NCBI RefSeq assembly: GCF_900546705.1
Contig: NZ_URDP01000005.1
Location: 1 to 64,000, forward strand
Origin: an uncultured Oscillibacter sp.
GTDB lineage: Bacteria; Bacillota; Clostridia; Oscillospirales; Oscillospiraceae
Reading direction: 5' to 3'
Length of the DNA: 64,000 bases
Shown: piece after piece, positions 1 through 6,483 of the stretch
Numbering within the stretch: the stretch's first letter is position 1
How the letters are laid out: the number at the start of each line of letters is the position of its first letter
Translations under genes and position numbers: made by a program
Notes under the pieces: generated by a model
Database searches by the model: none
Told to the model about the DNA's origin: nothing
What the model saw: only the letters and a program-made list of their open reading frames with translations

Positions 1-53
1 ACTCGCATCCCCAGCTTGGAAGGCTGGTGCCCTGACCATTGTGCTACACCTGC
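1..53 (-). tRNA. tRNA-Gly(TCC), 3' part cut by window edge
   Basis: Read on the minus strand, the 5' end begins GCAGGTGTAG, followed by a D arm and an anticodon stem-loop whose arms CCAGC and GCTGG enclose CTTCCAA, giving anticodon TCC. The T arm begins at the window edge, so the 3' acceptor strand is missing. The assignment to glycine follows from the anticodon. Confidence 0.85.
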
Positions 54-110
54 GTAAGCCCTCCGTGGAAATTGTCAGCTTGGATATACTAACACACCTG
101 TTTTGAAATG

Positions 111-761
111 TCAACCCGTTTCACCAATTTTTTCTCCGCATTTTTTCACAAACGCCCGGAGGAGAGCCCCGCCGTCCACGGCGCCCGCCGCCCGCAGCCG
201 CTCCGGGTGCCACTGGACGCCCCACACGGCCCCGTCTCGGTGGGCCAGGGCCTCCACGGTGCCGTCCGGCGCCCACTGTACCGCCTGCAGCCCGTCTCCC
301 AGTGCGTCCACCGCCTGGTGGTGGGCGCTGTTGACCACCGCCTCCGGGCCGCAGAGCGCCGAGAGGAACGAGGGGGCGGTGCGCACCCGGTGGAGCCGGT
401 CCACTCCGTCGATCGTGCGCCGGTGGCCGGGCAGGTCCTGGCGCAGGGTGCCGCCGAAGAACACGTTGACAAGCTGCATGCCCCGGCAGATGCCCAGCAC
501 CGGGCAGCCCCGGCGCACCGCCAGGGCCAGCACTTCCAGCTCCTCCGCGTCCCGGTTCGGGTCCACGTCCGTGCAGGCGATGTCCGTCTGGCCGTAGCGC
601 CAGGGGGCCAGGTCCCCGCCGCCGGGCAGCAGCAGCCCGTCGAACTCCGGCAGGGGGGCGCCGGAGTTCCGGGACAGGACCGCGCCTCCGGCCCGCTCCA
701 CGGCGCGGACGTAGTTTGCAAACCGGGCGGGCTCCCCGGGAATGAAAATCCGGACCTCCAT
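111..761 (-). CDS. class I glutamine amidotransferase-like peptidase C26 (PuuD-like)
   Basis: A 216-residue cytosolic hydrolase of the family that includes gamma-glutamyl-GABA hydrolase, which cleaves gamma-glutamyl amide bonds. The expected motifs are visible: LLPGGGDLAPWRYG at about 44-57, the nucleophile elbow GICRGMQ with Cys92, SAHHQ near 145, and the QWHPE triad segment with His185 and Glu187. Length is slightly below the usual 230-250 residues. A GGAGGAGG ribosome site precedes the ATG and a promoter lies upstream. The true substrate cannot be read from sequence; a role in putrescine breakdown is only one possibility because no other puu genes are nearby. Confidence 0.85.
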   Translation of the reverse strand: MEVRIFIPGEPARFANYVRAVERAGGAVLSRNSGAPLPEFDGLLLPGGGDLAPWRYGQTDIACTDVDPNRDAEELEVLALAVRRGCPVLGICRGMQLVNVFFGGTLRQDLPGHRRTIDGVDRLHRVRTAPSFLSALCGPEAVVNSAHHQAVDALGDGLQAVQWAPDGTVEALAHRDGAVWGVQWHPERLRAAGAVDGGALLRAFVKKCGEKIGETG

Positions 762-791
762 ACGGTGCCTCCTCCAAACGATTTTGCCCCT

Positions 792-820
792 ATTTTATGA
801 CGGTTCGGCGAATTTGGCAA
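792..820 (-). promoter_or_regulatory. sigma-A-type promoter for the C26 amidotransferase
   Basis: On the minus strand, TTGCCA (815-820) and TAAAAT (792-797) are separated by exactly 17 bases, about 30 bases upstream of the start codon. Confidence 0.55.
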
Positions 821-895
821 CCCGGTCTTGCATCCGGCGGGGAAATGTGGCATAATACCAGTGCGGCGCGGCCCTCCAGCCCGCCGCGGATACAC

Positions 896-937
896 GCAGC
901 GGTATCGAAGTGGTCATAACGGGGCTGACTCGAAATC
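896..937 (+). pseudogene. 5' half of a split host tRNA-Ser(CGA)
   Basis: Starts with acceptor strand GCAGCGG and runs through a D arm into the anticodon stem-loop (GCTGA, then CTCGAAA), where it stops being a tRNA after the shared core. The missing 3' half, with the matching acceptor strand CCGCTGC plus GCCA, is at 18284-18341. Joined at the shared 11-base core the two halves make a complete serine tRNA with a long variable arm. This half cannot form a functional tRNA alone. Confidence 0.9.
927..937. other. attL core of the integrated element
   Basis: The 11 bases GACTCGAAATC are repeated directly at 18284-18294. They cover the anticodon CGA and the 3' side of the anticodon stem. Flanking bases differ at the two ends, so the core defines the recombination interval. 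Confidence 0.8.
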
Positions 938-1019
938 GTCACTCATGAAGGCACGGTAAAAAGCCGCTAATCCTTGTGCCGCAAGGGATTACTGGATTTA
1001 GGAAAAACGCAAAAAACGC

Positions 1020-1056
1020 AAAATGCTAACAGAATGCTAACAGTTTTCCCGAAAAG
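1020..1056. repeat. left subterminal direct repeat of the element
   Basis: This stretch contains GCTAACAGAATGCTAAC and a following TTTTCCCGAAAA-type segment. A near copy (GCTAACAGAATGCTCAC, then TTTTCCGGAAAA) lies at 18109-18144 in the same orientation. Within the left copy, ATGCTAACAG is itself repeated in tandem. Integrase arm-binding sites are a reasonable reading; no binding was tested. Confidence 0.5.
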
Positions 1057-1099
1057 TGAATAAGCAGGTTGTAAATCGGACGACCGATTTTCAATACAT

Positions 1100-1191
1100 G
1101 GAGGTGTACCCAAGTGGTTGAAGGGTCCGGATTCGAAATCCGGTAGGTCGGCTTTGCCGGCGCAAGAGTTCGAATCTCTTCACCTCCGCCA
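1100..1191 (+). tRNA. tRNA-Ser(CGA), element-borne
   Basis: A complete serine tRNA with encoded CCA. Acceptor GGAGGTG pairs with CACCTCC. The anticodon stem CCGGA/TCCGG encloses TTCGAAA, giving anticodon CGA. There is a long variable arm with a GTCGGC/GCCGGC stem, and the T arm AAGAG-TTCGAAT-CTCTT. It lies inside the element, 163 bases from the attL core, and has the same anticodon as the host gene the element split. Its anticodon region differs from the att core by one base. The simplest reading is that it replaces the lost host tRNA. Confidence 0.9.
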
Positions 1192-1192
1192 A

Positions 1193-1234
1193 AAAGGGCC
1201 ATTGCAAAATCGTAGCATTTTGCAATGGCCCTTT
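1193..1234 (+). terminator. hairpin terminator after tRNA-Ser
   Basis: An 18-bp perfect inverted repeat (AAAGGGCCATTGCAAAAT and its complement, 6-base loop) directly follows the tRNA. A- and T-rich ends on both sides make it plausible in both directions, so it may also terminate the converging lipoprotein gene. Confidence 0.75.
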
Positions 1235-1246
1235 ATATTTGCCAAT

Positions 1247-1987
1247 TTACTTCACGCGAATGCCATTCAAAGAAATACCTTCTAACGAAAAACTGCCATT
1301 TTCTGCAACAAACCAAACAGAAAAAGGAATTTCTTCTTCTACTCCAAGACCATTTTGAGCAGTTACACTTCCAACGATTTGATAATGATCATCGCTTCTA
1401 CCTATGCCCCAATCGAGCGAACTGAAGTCAGCAGTATTCGGATAATTGAGGCAATTTTTCACTTCTTCTGTGGCCAGGGAACGCAATTCTTCATAAATTT
1501 CGAGATTTACTTCTTTTTCAGGTACATGCACATCACCATAGTCTTTTAGATATCCGCCTTTTTCGCTATCATAAAGATCCTCATCCCCAAATCCTGCGTA
1601 AAACAGGACCCCATCTTCGGTGGTAAAGTAAAATCTTCTATCACGATCTGTATAATCATTTGGATAGCAAACTACGGAATTGAGACCGTTCTCTGCTTCT
1701 CCTGTCATATTTTCAATCTCAATGCTTTCTATTCCTACTGTGTTTAATATCTCTTGAATCATACTTGCATGCTCAATGGAATATCCACTTTCAAGCAACA
1801 CATCAGTAATTTCAGTATCTATTTCCCCTAATTCCTCGAGTTGATCCTGTGGCTGTATATATGCACTCTCTTGTGAGGAAGACTCATCTTGGCTACTAAG
1901 ATCCTCTTCACCAGCATTGCCTGCACATCCTGTCAAGAATAGGCATGCTATCAATCCGACAATACTGAGTTTCATGGTTTTACACAT
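1247..1987 (-). CDS. secreted lipoprotein, unknown function
   Basis: A 246-residue protein with a short basic N-terminus, a hydrophobic stretch and the lipobox LTGC at about residues 17-20, so it should be lipidated and held outside the membrane. An acidic Ser/Glu/Gln-rich linker of about 30 residues follows. The remainder looks like a globular domain with no motif I recognise. The start is set by GGGGGAAG five bases upstream of ATG-TGT; a longer reading frame upstream lacks this site. It is element cargo at the left end. Surface exclusion or immunity is possible but unsupported. Confidence 0.7.
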   Translation of the reverse strand: MCKTMKLSIVGLIACLFLTGCAGNAGEEDLSSQDESSSQESAYIQPQDQLEELGEIDTEITDVLLESGYSIEHASMIQEILNTVGIESIEIENMTGEAENGLNSVVCYPNDYTDRDRRFYFTTEDGVLFYAGFGDEDLYDSEKGGYLKDYGDVHVPEKEVNLEIYEELRSLATEEVKNCLNYPNTADFSSLDWGIGRSDDHYQIVGSVTAQNGLGVEEEIPFSVWFVAENGSFSLEGISLNGIRVK

Positions 1988-2067
1988 ATTTGCTTCCCCC
2001 TTTAAGGATAATTTTACCACTCTACTATGCACTCCACAAGGAATATTTCGTATTGGTAGCAGTTAGC

Positions 2068-2108
2068 AGACAGACAGCGGCATGGGTATTCCATGCCGCT
2101 GTCTGTCT
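2068..2108. terminator. 18-bp hairpin downstream of the toxin gene
   Basis: A perfect 18-bp stem (2068-2085 with 2091-2108, 5-base loop) lies between the toxin stop and the lipoprotein gene start. Its inner stem CAGCGGCATGG is shared with the hairpin at 2902-2936 on the other side of the toxin-antitoxin genes. No long T run follows on the minus strand. Confidence 0.6.
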
Positions 2109-2116
2109 GACGTCTT

Positions 2117-2410
2117 TTAAGACTTGATGTAACGCTTCAACTGCTGGTAAAAGTTCTCCCGGGTACCGGCCAGGATGACCACCACCAACTTGCCATCTTC
2201 CTCATAGATGCGATAGGCAATCTCGTAATTGGTCTTGTTGTAGTAGACATCGTAGCCGTAAATTCCAGATAGATCTCCGGTCTTGCTTTCGCCGGTGTAG
2301 GGATCTTGGGCGATGGCTTCCAAGGCCTTGCGAAAGGCGTCCTTCAATCCTTTCTCCTTCAGCTTCTTGAAAAATCGCTCCGCGCCGGGCAGGTACCGCA
2401 GCTCATACAT
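2117..2410 (-). CDS. RelE/ParE-superfamily toxin
   Basis: A 97-residue basic protein, the normal size for this toxin fold. It has the typical N-terminal helical pair (AERFFKKLKEKGLKDAFRKAL), a YDVYY..NYEIAYRIYEEDGKLVVVI strand block, and a C-terminal GTRENFYQQLKRYI. RelE members cut ribosome-bound mRNA and ParE members poison gyrase; sequence alone does not decide between them. It starts 3 bases after the antitoxin stop, so the pair is co-transcribed and probably translationally coupled, antitoxin first. It probably stabilises the element. Confidence 0.85.
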   Translation of the reverse strand: MYELRYLPGAERFFKKLKEKGLKDAFRKALEAIAQDPYTGESKTGDLSGIYGYDVYYNKTNYEIAYRIYEEDGKLVVVILAGTRENFYQQLKRYIKS

Positions 2411-2413
2411 AGC

Positions 2414-2779
2414 TCAGTCCTCCCCGAACAGTTCATCCAGGGACGGGCCGCTCTGACCAGAGGCCGCCAGGGAATCCGCTTCCTCGATCATGCGCTCCAC
2501 AGCGGGGCGCACTTTTTTCTGCTCTGCCTTAAACCGTTCCAGCAGCTGCTCTCCGCTGTACCCCTGGGCAATGAGATCAGCCAGAATCTGCTCGGAAAAC
2601 TCCCCACCACTCTGGGCCTTGACAGGACGGATCACCAACTCATCCCCCCGGAGAATGCACTCTGCCTCCTCACCAAAGCCCAGCCGCTCAAAATACCGCT
2701 GGGGAATGGTGACCTGCCGTTTGGATGAAATACGAATGGTCTTGCGCTCCATACGCCGCTCCTTTGCTGCCGTTGCCAT
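2414..2779 (-). CDS. AbrB/MazE-type antitoxin
   Basis: A 121-residue protein. The N-terminal SpoVT-AbrB swapped-hairpin DNA-binding domain is seen in RKTIRISSKRQVTIP and the following ERLGFGEEAECILRGDELVIRP. The acidic C-terminus (about 60-121) should bind and neutralise the toxin encoded next. GGGAGGGAGA sits 4 bases before the chosen ATG; an internal ATG at residue 10 is less likely. AbrB antitoxins normally repress their own operon, and a pair of direct repeats lies upstream at 2827-2853. Confidence 0.85.
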   Translation of the reverse strand: MATAAKERRMERKTIRISSKRQVTIPQRYFERLGFGEEAECILRGDELVIRPVKAQSGGEFSEQILADLIAQGYSGEQLLERFKAEQKKVRPAVERMIEEADSLAASGQSGPSLDELFGED

Positions 2780-2826
2780 TTGGTTCTCCCTCCCATTCTA
2801 TGTTGATTTTATAAATTATATACTAA

Positions 2827-2853
2827 TTTCTTTGATTCTTGGTTTCTTTGATT
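2827..2853. promoter_or_regulatory. candidate operator of the toxin-antitoxin operon
   Basis: Two exact copies of TTTCTTTGATT (2827-2837 and 2843-2853) repeat with a 16-bp period. They sit just upstream of a TATAAT-like box on the minus strand (within about 2805-2825). Position and spacing suit autorepression by the AbrB-type antitoxin. Confidence 0.45.
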
Positions 2854-2901
2854 TTAGTATAACACAGAGGAGTGGAATGTCAAGTTGCACACTATCATAG
2901 C

Positions 2902-2936
2902 ACCAGCGGCATGGAATGAAACTCCATGCCGCTGGT
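2902..2936. terminator. 14-bp hairpin between the HTH gene and the TA operon
   Basis: ACCAGCGGCATGGA (2902-2915) pairs with 2923-2936 across a 7-base loop. It overlaps the end of the HTH gene region at 2937. Toward the plus strand it is followed by TTTATTTTT; on the minus strand it could end the integrase operon. Confidence 0.6.
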
Positions 2937-3494
2937 TTATTTTTCTGATCGAAAACCTTTCATCCATTCTCTGTGCTGTAGAGAAGGTACGGCGATGCTC
3001 TGCCCCTTGACGGAAGCCAGCCAGCAGGCCAGGGATTCCTTGAAGTACCGCAGCGTATTCCGGTACTTCACCCCCTGGATCTGTCCCAGGTTCCGCCAGC
3101 GGTTGAGGGCATTCACACTGTACCCACACAGCTCTGACGCTTGCCGAGTGGTCAGCATGTCGGGCCAGTTTTCCCAGCATTTCATCAGGTAGGCGCAAAG
3201 CCTGTTCTCATCCAGCACAGGGCTGGTCGAACGGACCGGATGTGGACTGCTGCTGGAGAAGATCCCCTGTGGAATGACATCATCCAGTAGCCCCGCATCC
3301 CGCTGTTTCAGAAAGCAAATCACATCATCCAGGCGGATAGAAAAACGCCGGGTCTGCTTGCCGGAATCCTGACAAGGGATTACTCCATGTTCCAGCAACC
3401 AGCGGGCTTTCCGTTTGCTGATGTGGCAGATCCGATAGAGCTGCTCCATGGAGATTGTTTCAGGGTATTCTCTCCGAAGATAGCGATAGTCCAT
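2937..3494 (-). CDS. helix-turn-helix DNA-binding protein of the integrase operon
   Basis: A 185-residue protein with two MerR/excisionase-like winged-helix segments. The first is at about 12-60 (MEQLYRICHISKRKARWLLEHG). The second is at about 115-165 (LTTRQASELCGYSVNALNRW, then a FKESLACWL helix). It begins 9 bases after the integrase stop and belongs to the same operon. Such two-domain proteins commonly accompany integrases in Clostridia elements. A directionality or integration accessory role is an inference from position. Confidence 0.65.
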   Translation of the reverse strand: MDYRYLRREYPETISMEQLYRICHISKRKARWLLEHGVIPCQDSGKQTRRFSIRLDDVICFLKQRDAGLLDDVIPQGIFSSSSPHPVRSTSPVLDENRLCAYLMKCWENWPDMLTTRQASELCGYSVNALNRWRNLGQIQGVKYRNTLRYFKESLACWLASVKGQSIAVPSLQHREWMKGFRSEK

Positions 3495-3503
3495 CTCATC
3501 ACC

Positions 3504-4742
3504 TCACATGGATAGCCTCATGCCGAAGCCATCCTCTTTCTGCTCCTCTGCCGGTTTCTCTTCCGCGAAGGCCGCAGTGATGGCGTCGGCCGATTCCAAC
3601 TTGGAGTTGAAGTCCAAATGGGAGTAGATGTCGGCGGTGGTGGCAAAGGTGGAGTGCCCCAGCCACTCCTGAATCTGTTTCATGGGGATGCCCTGACTGA
3701 GCAGCAGGCTGGCACAGCTGTGGCGCAGGTCATGGAACCGGATGTGCCGCAGGCCGTGCTGTTTCAGCAGGAGTTTGAAGTGGTCGGTGATGTAGTTGGG
3801 CCGGAACAGCTTGCCCATCTCGTCAGTGCACACATAGTCCAGGTAGTCGGTGCAGTAGGACTTCTTGAACAGTTTCCGGTACCTCTGCTGGCGGGCACGC
3901 TGTTCTTCCAGCAAGCCCCGCACCGGCGGGATCAGAGGCAGGGTGCGGAAACTGGACTTGGTTTTCAGCTTGTCCTCGGTGTAGAGCCGGACCTTACCGT
4001 CCACGATGCCCTCGGTGACCTTGTGGTTGATGGATAGGGTGCCCTTCTCAAAGTCGATGGCACTCCAGCGGATGCCCAGCACCTCGCTGCGGCGCAGGCC
4101 ATAGTAGGCGGCCAGCTGAATCACCACTGAGATGGAATCATCCTTGGTTGCCTCAAACAGGGTGGCCAGTTCCTCCTTGGAGTAGAACGCCGCCAGGTAT
4201 TTTCCCTTCTTGGGCCGGTCCACCCGGTCGGCCACATTTTCGTTCACCAGCCCGTTCCTCACAGCGTACTGCAGCGCCTTGCGCACCACGGCGTGGTAAT
4301 GGATGACGGTATTGGCGTTGCAGCCGTCCTTGAAGATAGACTGGTGCAGCTCCCGGATGTGCTTGGGCTCCAGCTCTTCCAGGCGCAGTCCGCGCTCCCG
4401 GAAGAATGTATCCAGCCGGGCGTCGATGAGGCCCTTGTAGCTTTGGTATGTAGTACGCTCGATGGTGGGAGCTGTGACTTTCAGCCACTCCCGCAGGAAG
4501 TCCGCAAACAGCGGGGACTCCTCCTGTGGAACTTCCGGTTCCGTGATCCCGGAACTGTACTCCTTCTTCAATTCCTCCAGTCGGGCCTGGGCCTTGCGCT
4601 TGTTGCCTTTCACCGGAATGCCCAGGGCAACGGATTTCTGCCTGCGCTTTCCGTTTTTGTCATACAGGTTCAAAACAGCGGTGTAACGGCCGTTTCGTTC
4701 AAAGAGGCTTCCGGTAACTTCTCGATTGCTCATAGGAACCAT
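3504..4742 (-). CDS. int: tyrosine integrase of the element
   Basis: A 412-residue phage-type integrase. An N-terminal arm-binding domain (about 10-60) and a SAM-like core-binding domain (about 75-170, ending KALQYAVRNGLV) precede the catalytic domain. Catalytic landmarks are YYGLRRSEVLGIRW (Arg), HDLRHSCASLL (His-x-x-Arg), WLGHSTFATTADIYSH (His and the Tyr nucleophile). The start follows GAGGAGG by five bases; a second ATG three codons later is possible. It should recombine the attL and attR cores in tRNA-Ser. The HTH gene lies directly downstream and the excisionase-like gene upstream. Confidence 0.93.
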   Translation of the reverse strand: MVPMSNREVTGSLFERNGRYTAVLNLYDKNGKRRQKSVALGIPVKGNKRKAQARLEELKKEYSSGITEPEVPQEESPLFADFLREWLKVTAPTIERTTYQSYKGLIDARLDTFFRERGLRLEELEPKHIRELHQSIFKDGCNANTVIHYHAVVRKALQYAVRNGLVNENVADRVDRPKKGKYLAAFYSKEELATLFEATKDDSISVVIQLAAYYGLRRSEVLGIRWSAIDFEKGTLSINHKVTEGIVDGKVRLYTEDKLKTKSSFRTLPLIPPVRGLLEEQRARQQRYRKLFKKSYCTDYLDYVCTDEMGKLFRPNYITDHFKLLLKQHGLRHIRFHDLRHSCASLLLSQGIPMKQIQEWLGHSTFATTADIYSHLDFNSKLESADAITAAFAEEKPAEEQKEDGFGMRLSM

Positions 4743-4761
4743 CCATTCCTCCTCTCAAATC

Positions 4762-4810
4762 AACAGCGTCCACTCAAGGTCTTGTGATGTTACCTTGCAT
4801 GGACGCTGTT
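4762..4810 (-). terminator. bipartite inverted repeat between xis-like gene and int
   Basis: AACAGCGTCCA (4762-4772) pairs with TGGACGCTGTT (4800-4810), with an inner AAGGT/ACCTT stem. It lies in the 70-base gap between the excisionase-like gene and the integrase. It may be an attenuator limiting read-through into int. Confidence 0.5.
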
Positions 4811-4811
4811 T

Positions 4812-5048
4812 TCAAGTCTTTTCTTTCTGATCTGCCGCACAGAGGTAATCAATGACCGCGATCTTGGGTACACGGTACAGCCGCCCCATGCGGACACTCT
4901 GAATCTCTCCTCTGCGCAGCAGCCCATAGGTCATCCGTCTGCCGATTCCCAGCATCTCCTGCACCTGTGCCGGGGTCAGGGCATCCGGATAGTGCCGAAA
5001 CATAGCCCGGTAGCGGGTTGCTCCTTTTTCCTCTCTGGTCATATTCAC
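4812..5048 (-). CDS. xis: excisionase-like helix-turn-helix protein
   Basis: A 78-residue protein with a single MerR-like winged helix: ALTPAQVQEMLGIGRRMTYGLLRRGEIQSVRMG, then RLYRVPKIAVIDYL, the usual pattern of the excisionase-family domain. It is encoded just upstream of the integrase in the same direction, the standard arrangement for a directionality factor. An AGGAGGTG ribosome site precedes the ATG. The name is by family and position. Confidence 0.75.
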   Translation of the reverse strand: MNMTREEKGATRYRAMFRHYPDALTPAQVQEMLGIGRRMTYGLLRRGEIQSVRMGRLYRVPKIAVIDYLCAADQKEKT

Positions 5049-5054
5049 ACCTCC

Positions 5055-5082
5055 TTGACTTTTATATGTAATAGATTATAAT
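5055..5082 (+). promoter_or_regulatory. promoter for the sigma-like gene
   Basis: TTGACT (5055-5060) and TATAAT (5077-5082) are separated by 16 bases. They lie in the divergent gap between xis and the gene at 5155. Confidence 0.6.
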
Positions 5083-5154
5083 AATTACATAAATTACACC
5101 GCCTATTATATAGACGATGAGACGGCCAAAAACGGAACCGGGGAGGTGAGTACC

Positions 5155-5649
5155 TTGAAGAAGACCATGTGGGACCTGAAAGAAGAGCGGTTGGAGCAGC
5201 AATTGCAGGAGCTGGCCCGGCAGGGAGACTGGGACGGTGTGGTGGAGACGCTGGATGACTACGACAGAAACAATGACCGAAGACACGGGGATCACAGGGA
5301 CGATTTTGATTTTTCCTGTTTGAATGGTGGAGCCAGCGCAGATGGACACTACCAGATTCCCAATAAATTGAAACTGTATAAGGAGGATGACTGGCTGGAT
5401 ATCATTTTTTCACAGAACGCGTCGGAGATGCCCAATCTGGTAACGGAGTACCCCGTCAGCGCGGCTATGCGGGAGCTGACGCCCCAGCAGCAGGAGATTT
5501 TAAGGCTGAATATCGTCTTTGGCATCCCGACCAGGGACATCGCAAAACAGATGGGGTGTACCACCCGGAACATTACCAAGCAGCGGCAGAAAGCGCTGGA
5601 GAAGATCTGCTTCCTGGTCACCGGCCAGTGGAAACCGGAGGACCTCTGA
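5155..5649 (+). CDS. sigma-70 region 4-like regulator
   Basis: About 164 residues. The C-terminal half has a clear sigma region 4-type helix-turn-helix: ELTPQQQEILRLNIVFGIPT, then RDIAKQMGCTTRNITKQRQKALEKI. No region 2 is visible, so it is a DNA-binding regulator or partial sigma-like factor rather than a complete sigma factor. I chose the TTG at 5155 because GGGGAGG ends eight bases upstream; a GTG at 5146 overlaps that site and an ATG lies at 5167. It diverges from the integrase operon and may control it or the cargo. Confidence 0.7.
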   Translation: MKKTMWDLKEERLEQQLQELARQGDWDGVVETLDDYDRNNDRRHGDHRDDFDFSCLNGGASADGHYQIPNKLKLYKEDDWLDIIFSQNASEMPNLVTEYPVSAAMRELTPQQQEILRLNIVFGIPTRDIAKQMGCTTRNITKQRQKALEKICFLVTGQWKPEDL

Positions 5650-5678
5650 TTGTACATACGCCCTAATAAAAGGAAAGC

Positions 5679-5698
5679 GGGGTGCTTTCTTGCACCCC
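5679..5698 (+). terminator. short hairpin after the sigma-like gene
   Basis: GGGGTGC and GCACCCC enclose a 6-base loop in the 99-base gap before the next gene. No T tract follows, so attenuation is as likely as termination. Confidence 0.4.
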
Positions 5699-5748
5699 AA
5701 AACGAAAGATGATATATTGATTACAAGTATTACAACGGAGGAAGTACT

Positions 5749-6444
5749 ATGGACTTCAAACCAGTGTTTCCCAATCTGAATGTCCTCTGGACGCGGTGGT
5801 CGGCTTATCAGATCAAGCCACACAAATGGGGCGGAGAATATTTGGTCCCTGCGGAGGGAGCCACAGACCTCACGTATAACTGTGCAGAGCAGTCTGGTCC
5901 TCTGGTGGCGGATGCTCTGGAACTGGGACGTCAGCTGCGCATGGGAACACCGGACAAAAACCGCCTGTGTGCCGCTTTTGCGGCCCGCTACGGGCTCCTG
6001 GGACTCAACGCCGAGAAGGGGGAGGAAGCCACGGAAGACCCCAATGTGCCCCCGTGTTATCGCCCGTTGAACAGCCGGGAATATGGTGAAGATATATTGA
6101 TCTTTCAGCGTAGCTTTATGATGCTGTATCAGCACTTCCTGACCGTGCAGGGGGAGCTGGTGCCTACCCCCAATCCAAGAGTTATGGATCTCTCTGGTTT
6201 TCTGAATTATCGGCTGACAAGCGGCCCCAATCCTCAGCTGGTGTGGGAGGTCCGCAGTTTGGAATCCGTGGTTCGATTTGCCTATGCTTCCATGATCTCG
6301 GCGGAATCGGTGCCTTTGAAGGTTTGCAAAAACTGCGGAAAGGTGTACTACAATACCCACGCTAAGAGCGAATTCTGCGGGACCAAGTGCCGGAATTATT
6401 ACAATGTGAAGGTATTTCGGGAACGGGAAAAGGAGCACAATTAA
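5749..6444 (+). CDS. zinc-ribbon protein, possibly DUF6076 family
   Basis: A 231-residue protein. The last 35 residues hold a treble-clef-like zinc site, CKNCGKVYYNTHAKSEFCG followed by TKCRNYYN, with two CxxC/CxxxC knuckles. The N-terminal 190 residues have no motif I can name. CGGAGGAAG precedes the ATG by five bases. It sits between the sigma-like gene and hsdM, 39 bases upstream of hsdM. Related proteins are common in Firmicutes mobile elements, but their function is not known to me. Confidence 0.65.
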   Translation: MDFKPVFPNLNVLWTRWSAYQIKPHKWGGEYLVPAEGATDLTYNCAEQSGPLVADALELGRQLRMGTPDKNRLCAAFAARYGLLGLNAEKGEEATEDPNVPPCYRPLNSREYGEDILIFQRSFMMLYQHFLTVQGELVPTPNPRVMDLSGFLNYRLTSGPNPQLVWEVRSLESVVRFAYASMISAESVPLKVCKNCGKVYYNTHAKSEFCGTKCRNYYNVKVFREREKEHN

Positions 6445-6483
6445 ATACAAGATCCAATTACAATAGAAAGAAGGGCATTGCCG

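Noticed and set aside
5155..5649. A full ECF sigma factor
   Set aside because: Only the region 4-like helix-turn-helix is visible; there is no region 2 for -10 recognition.
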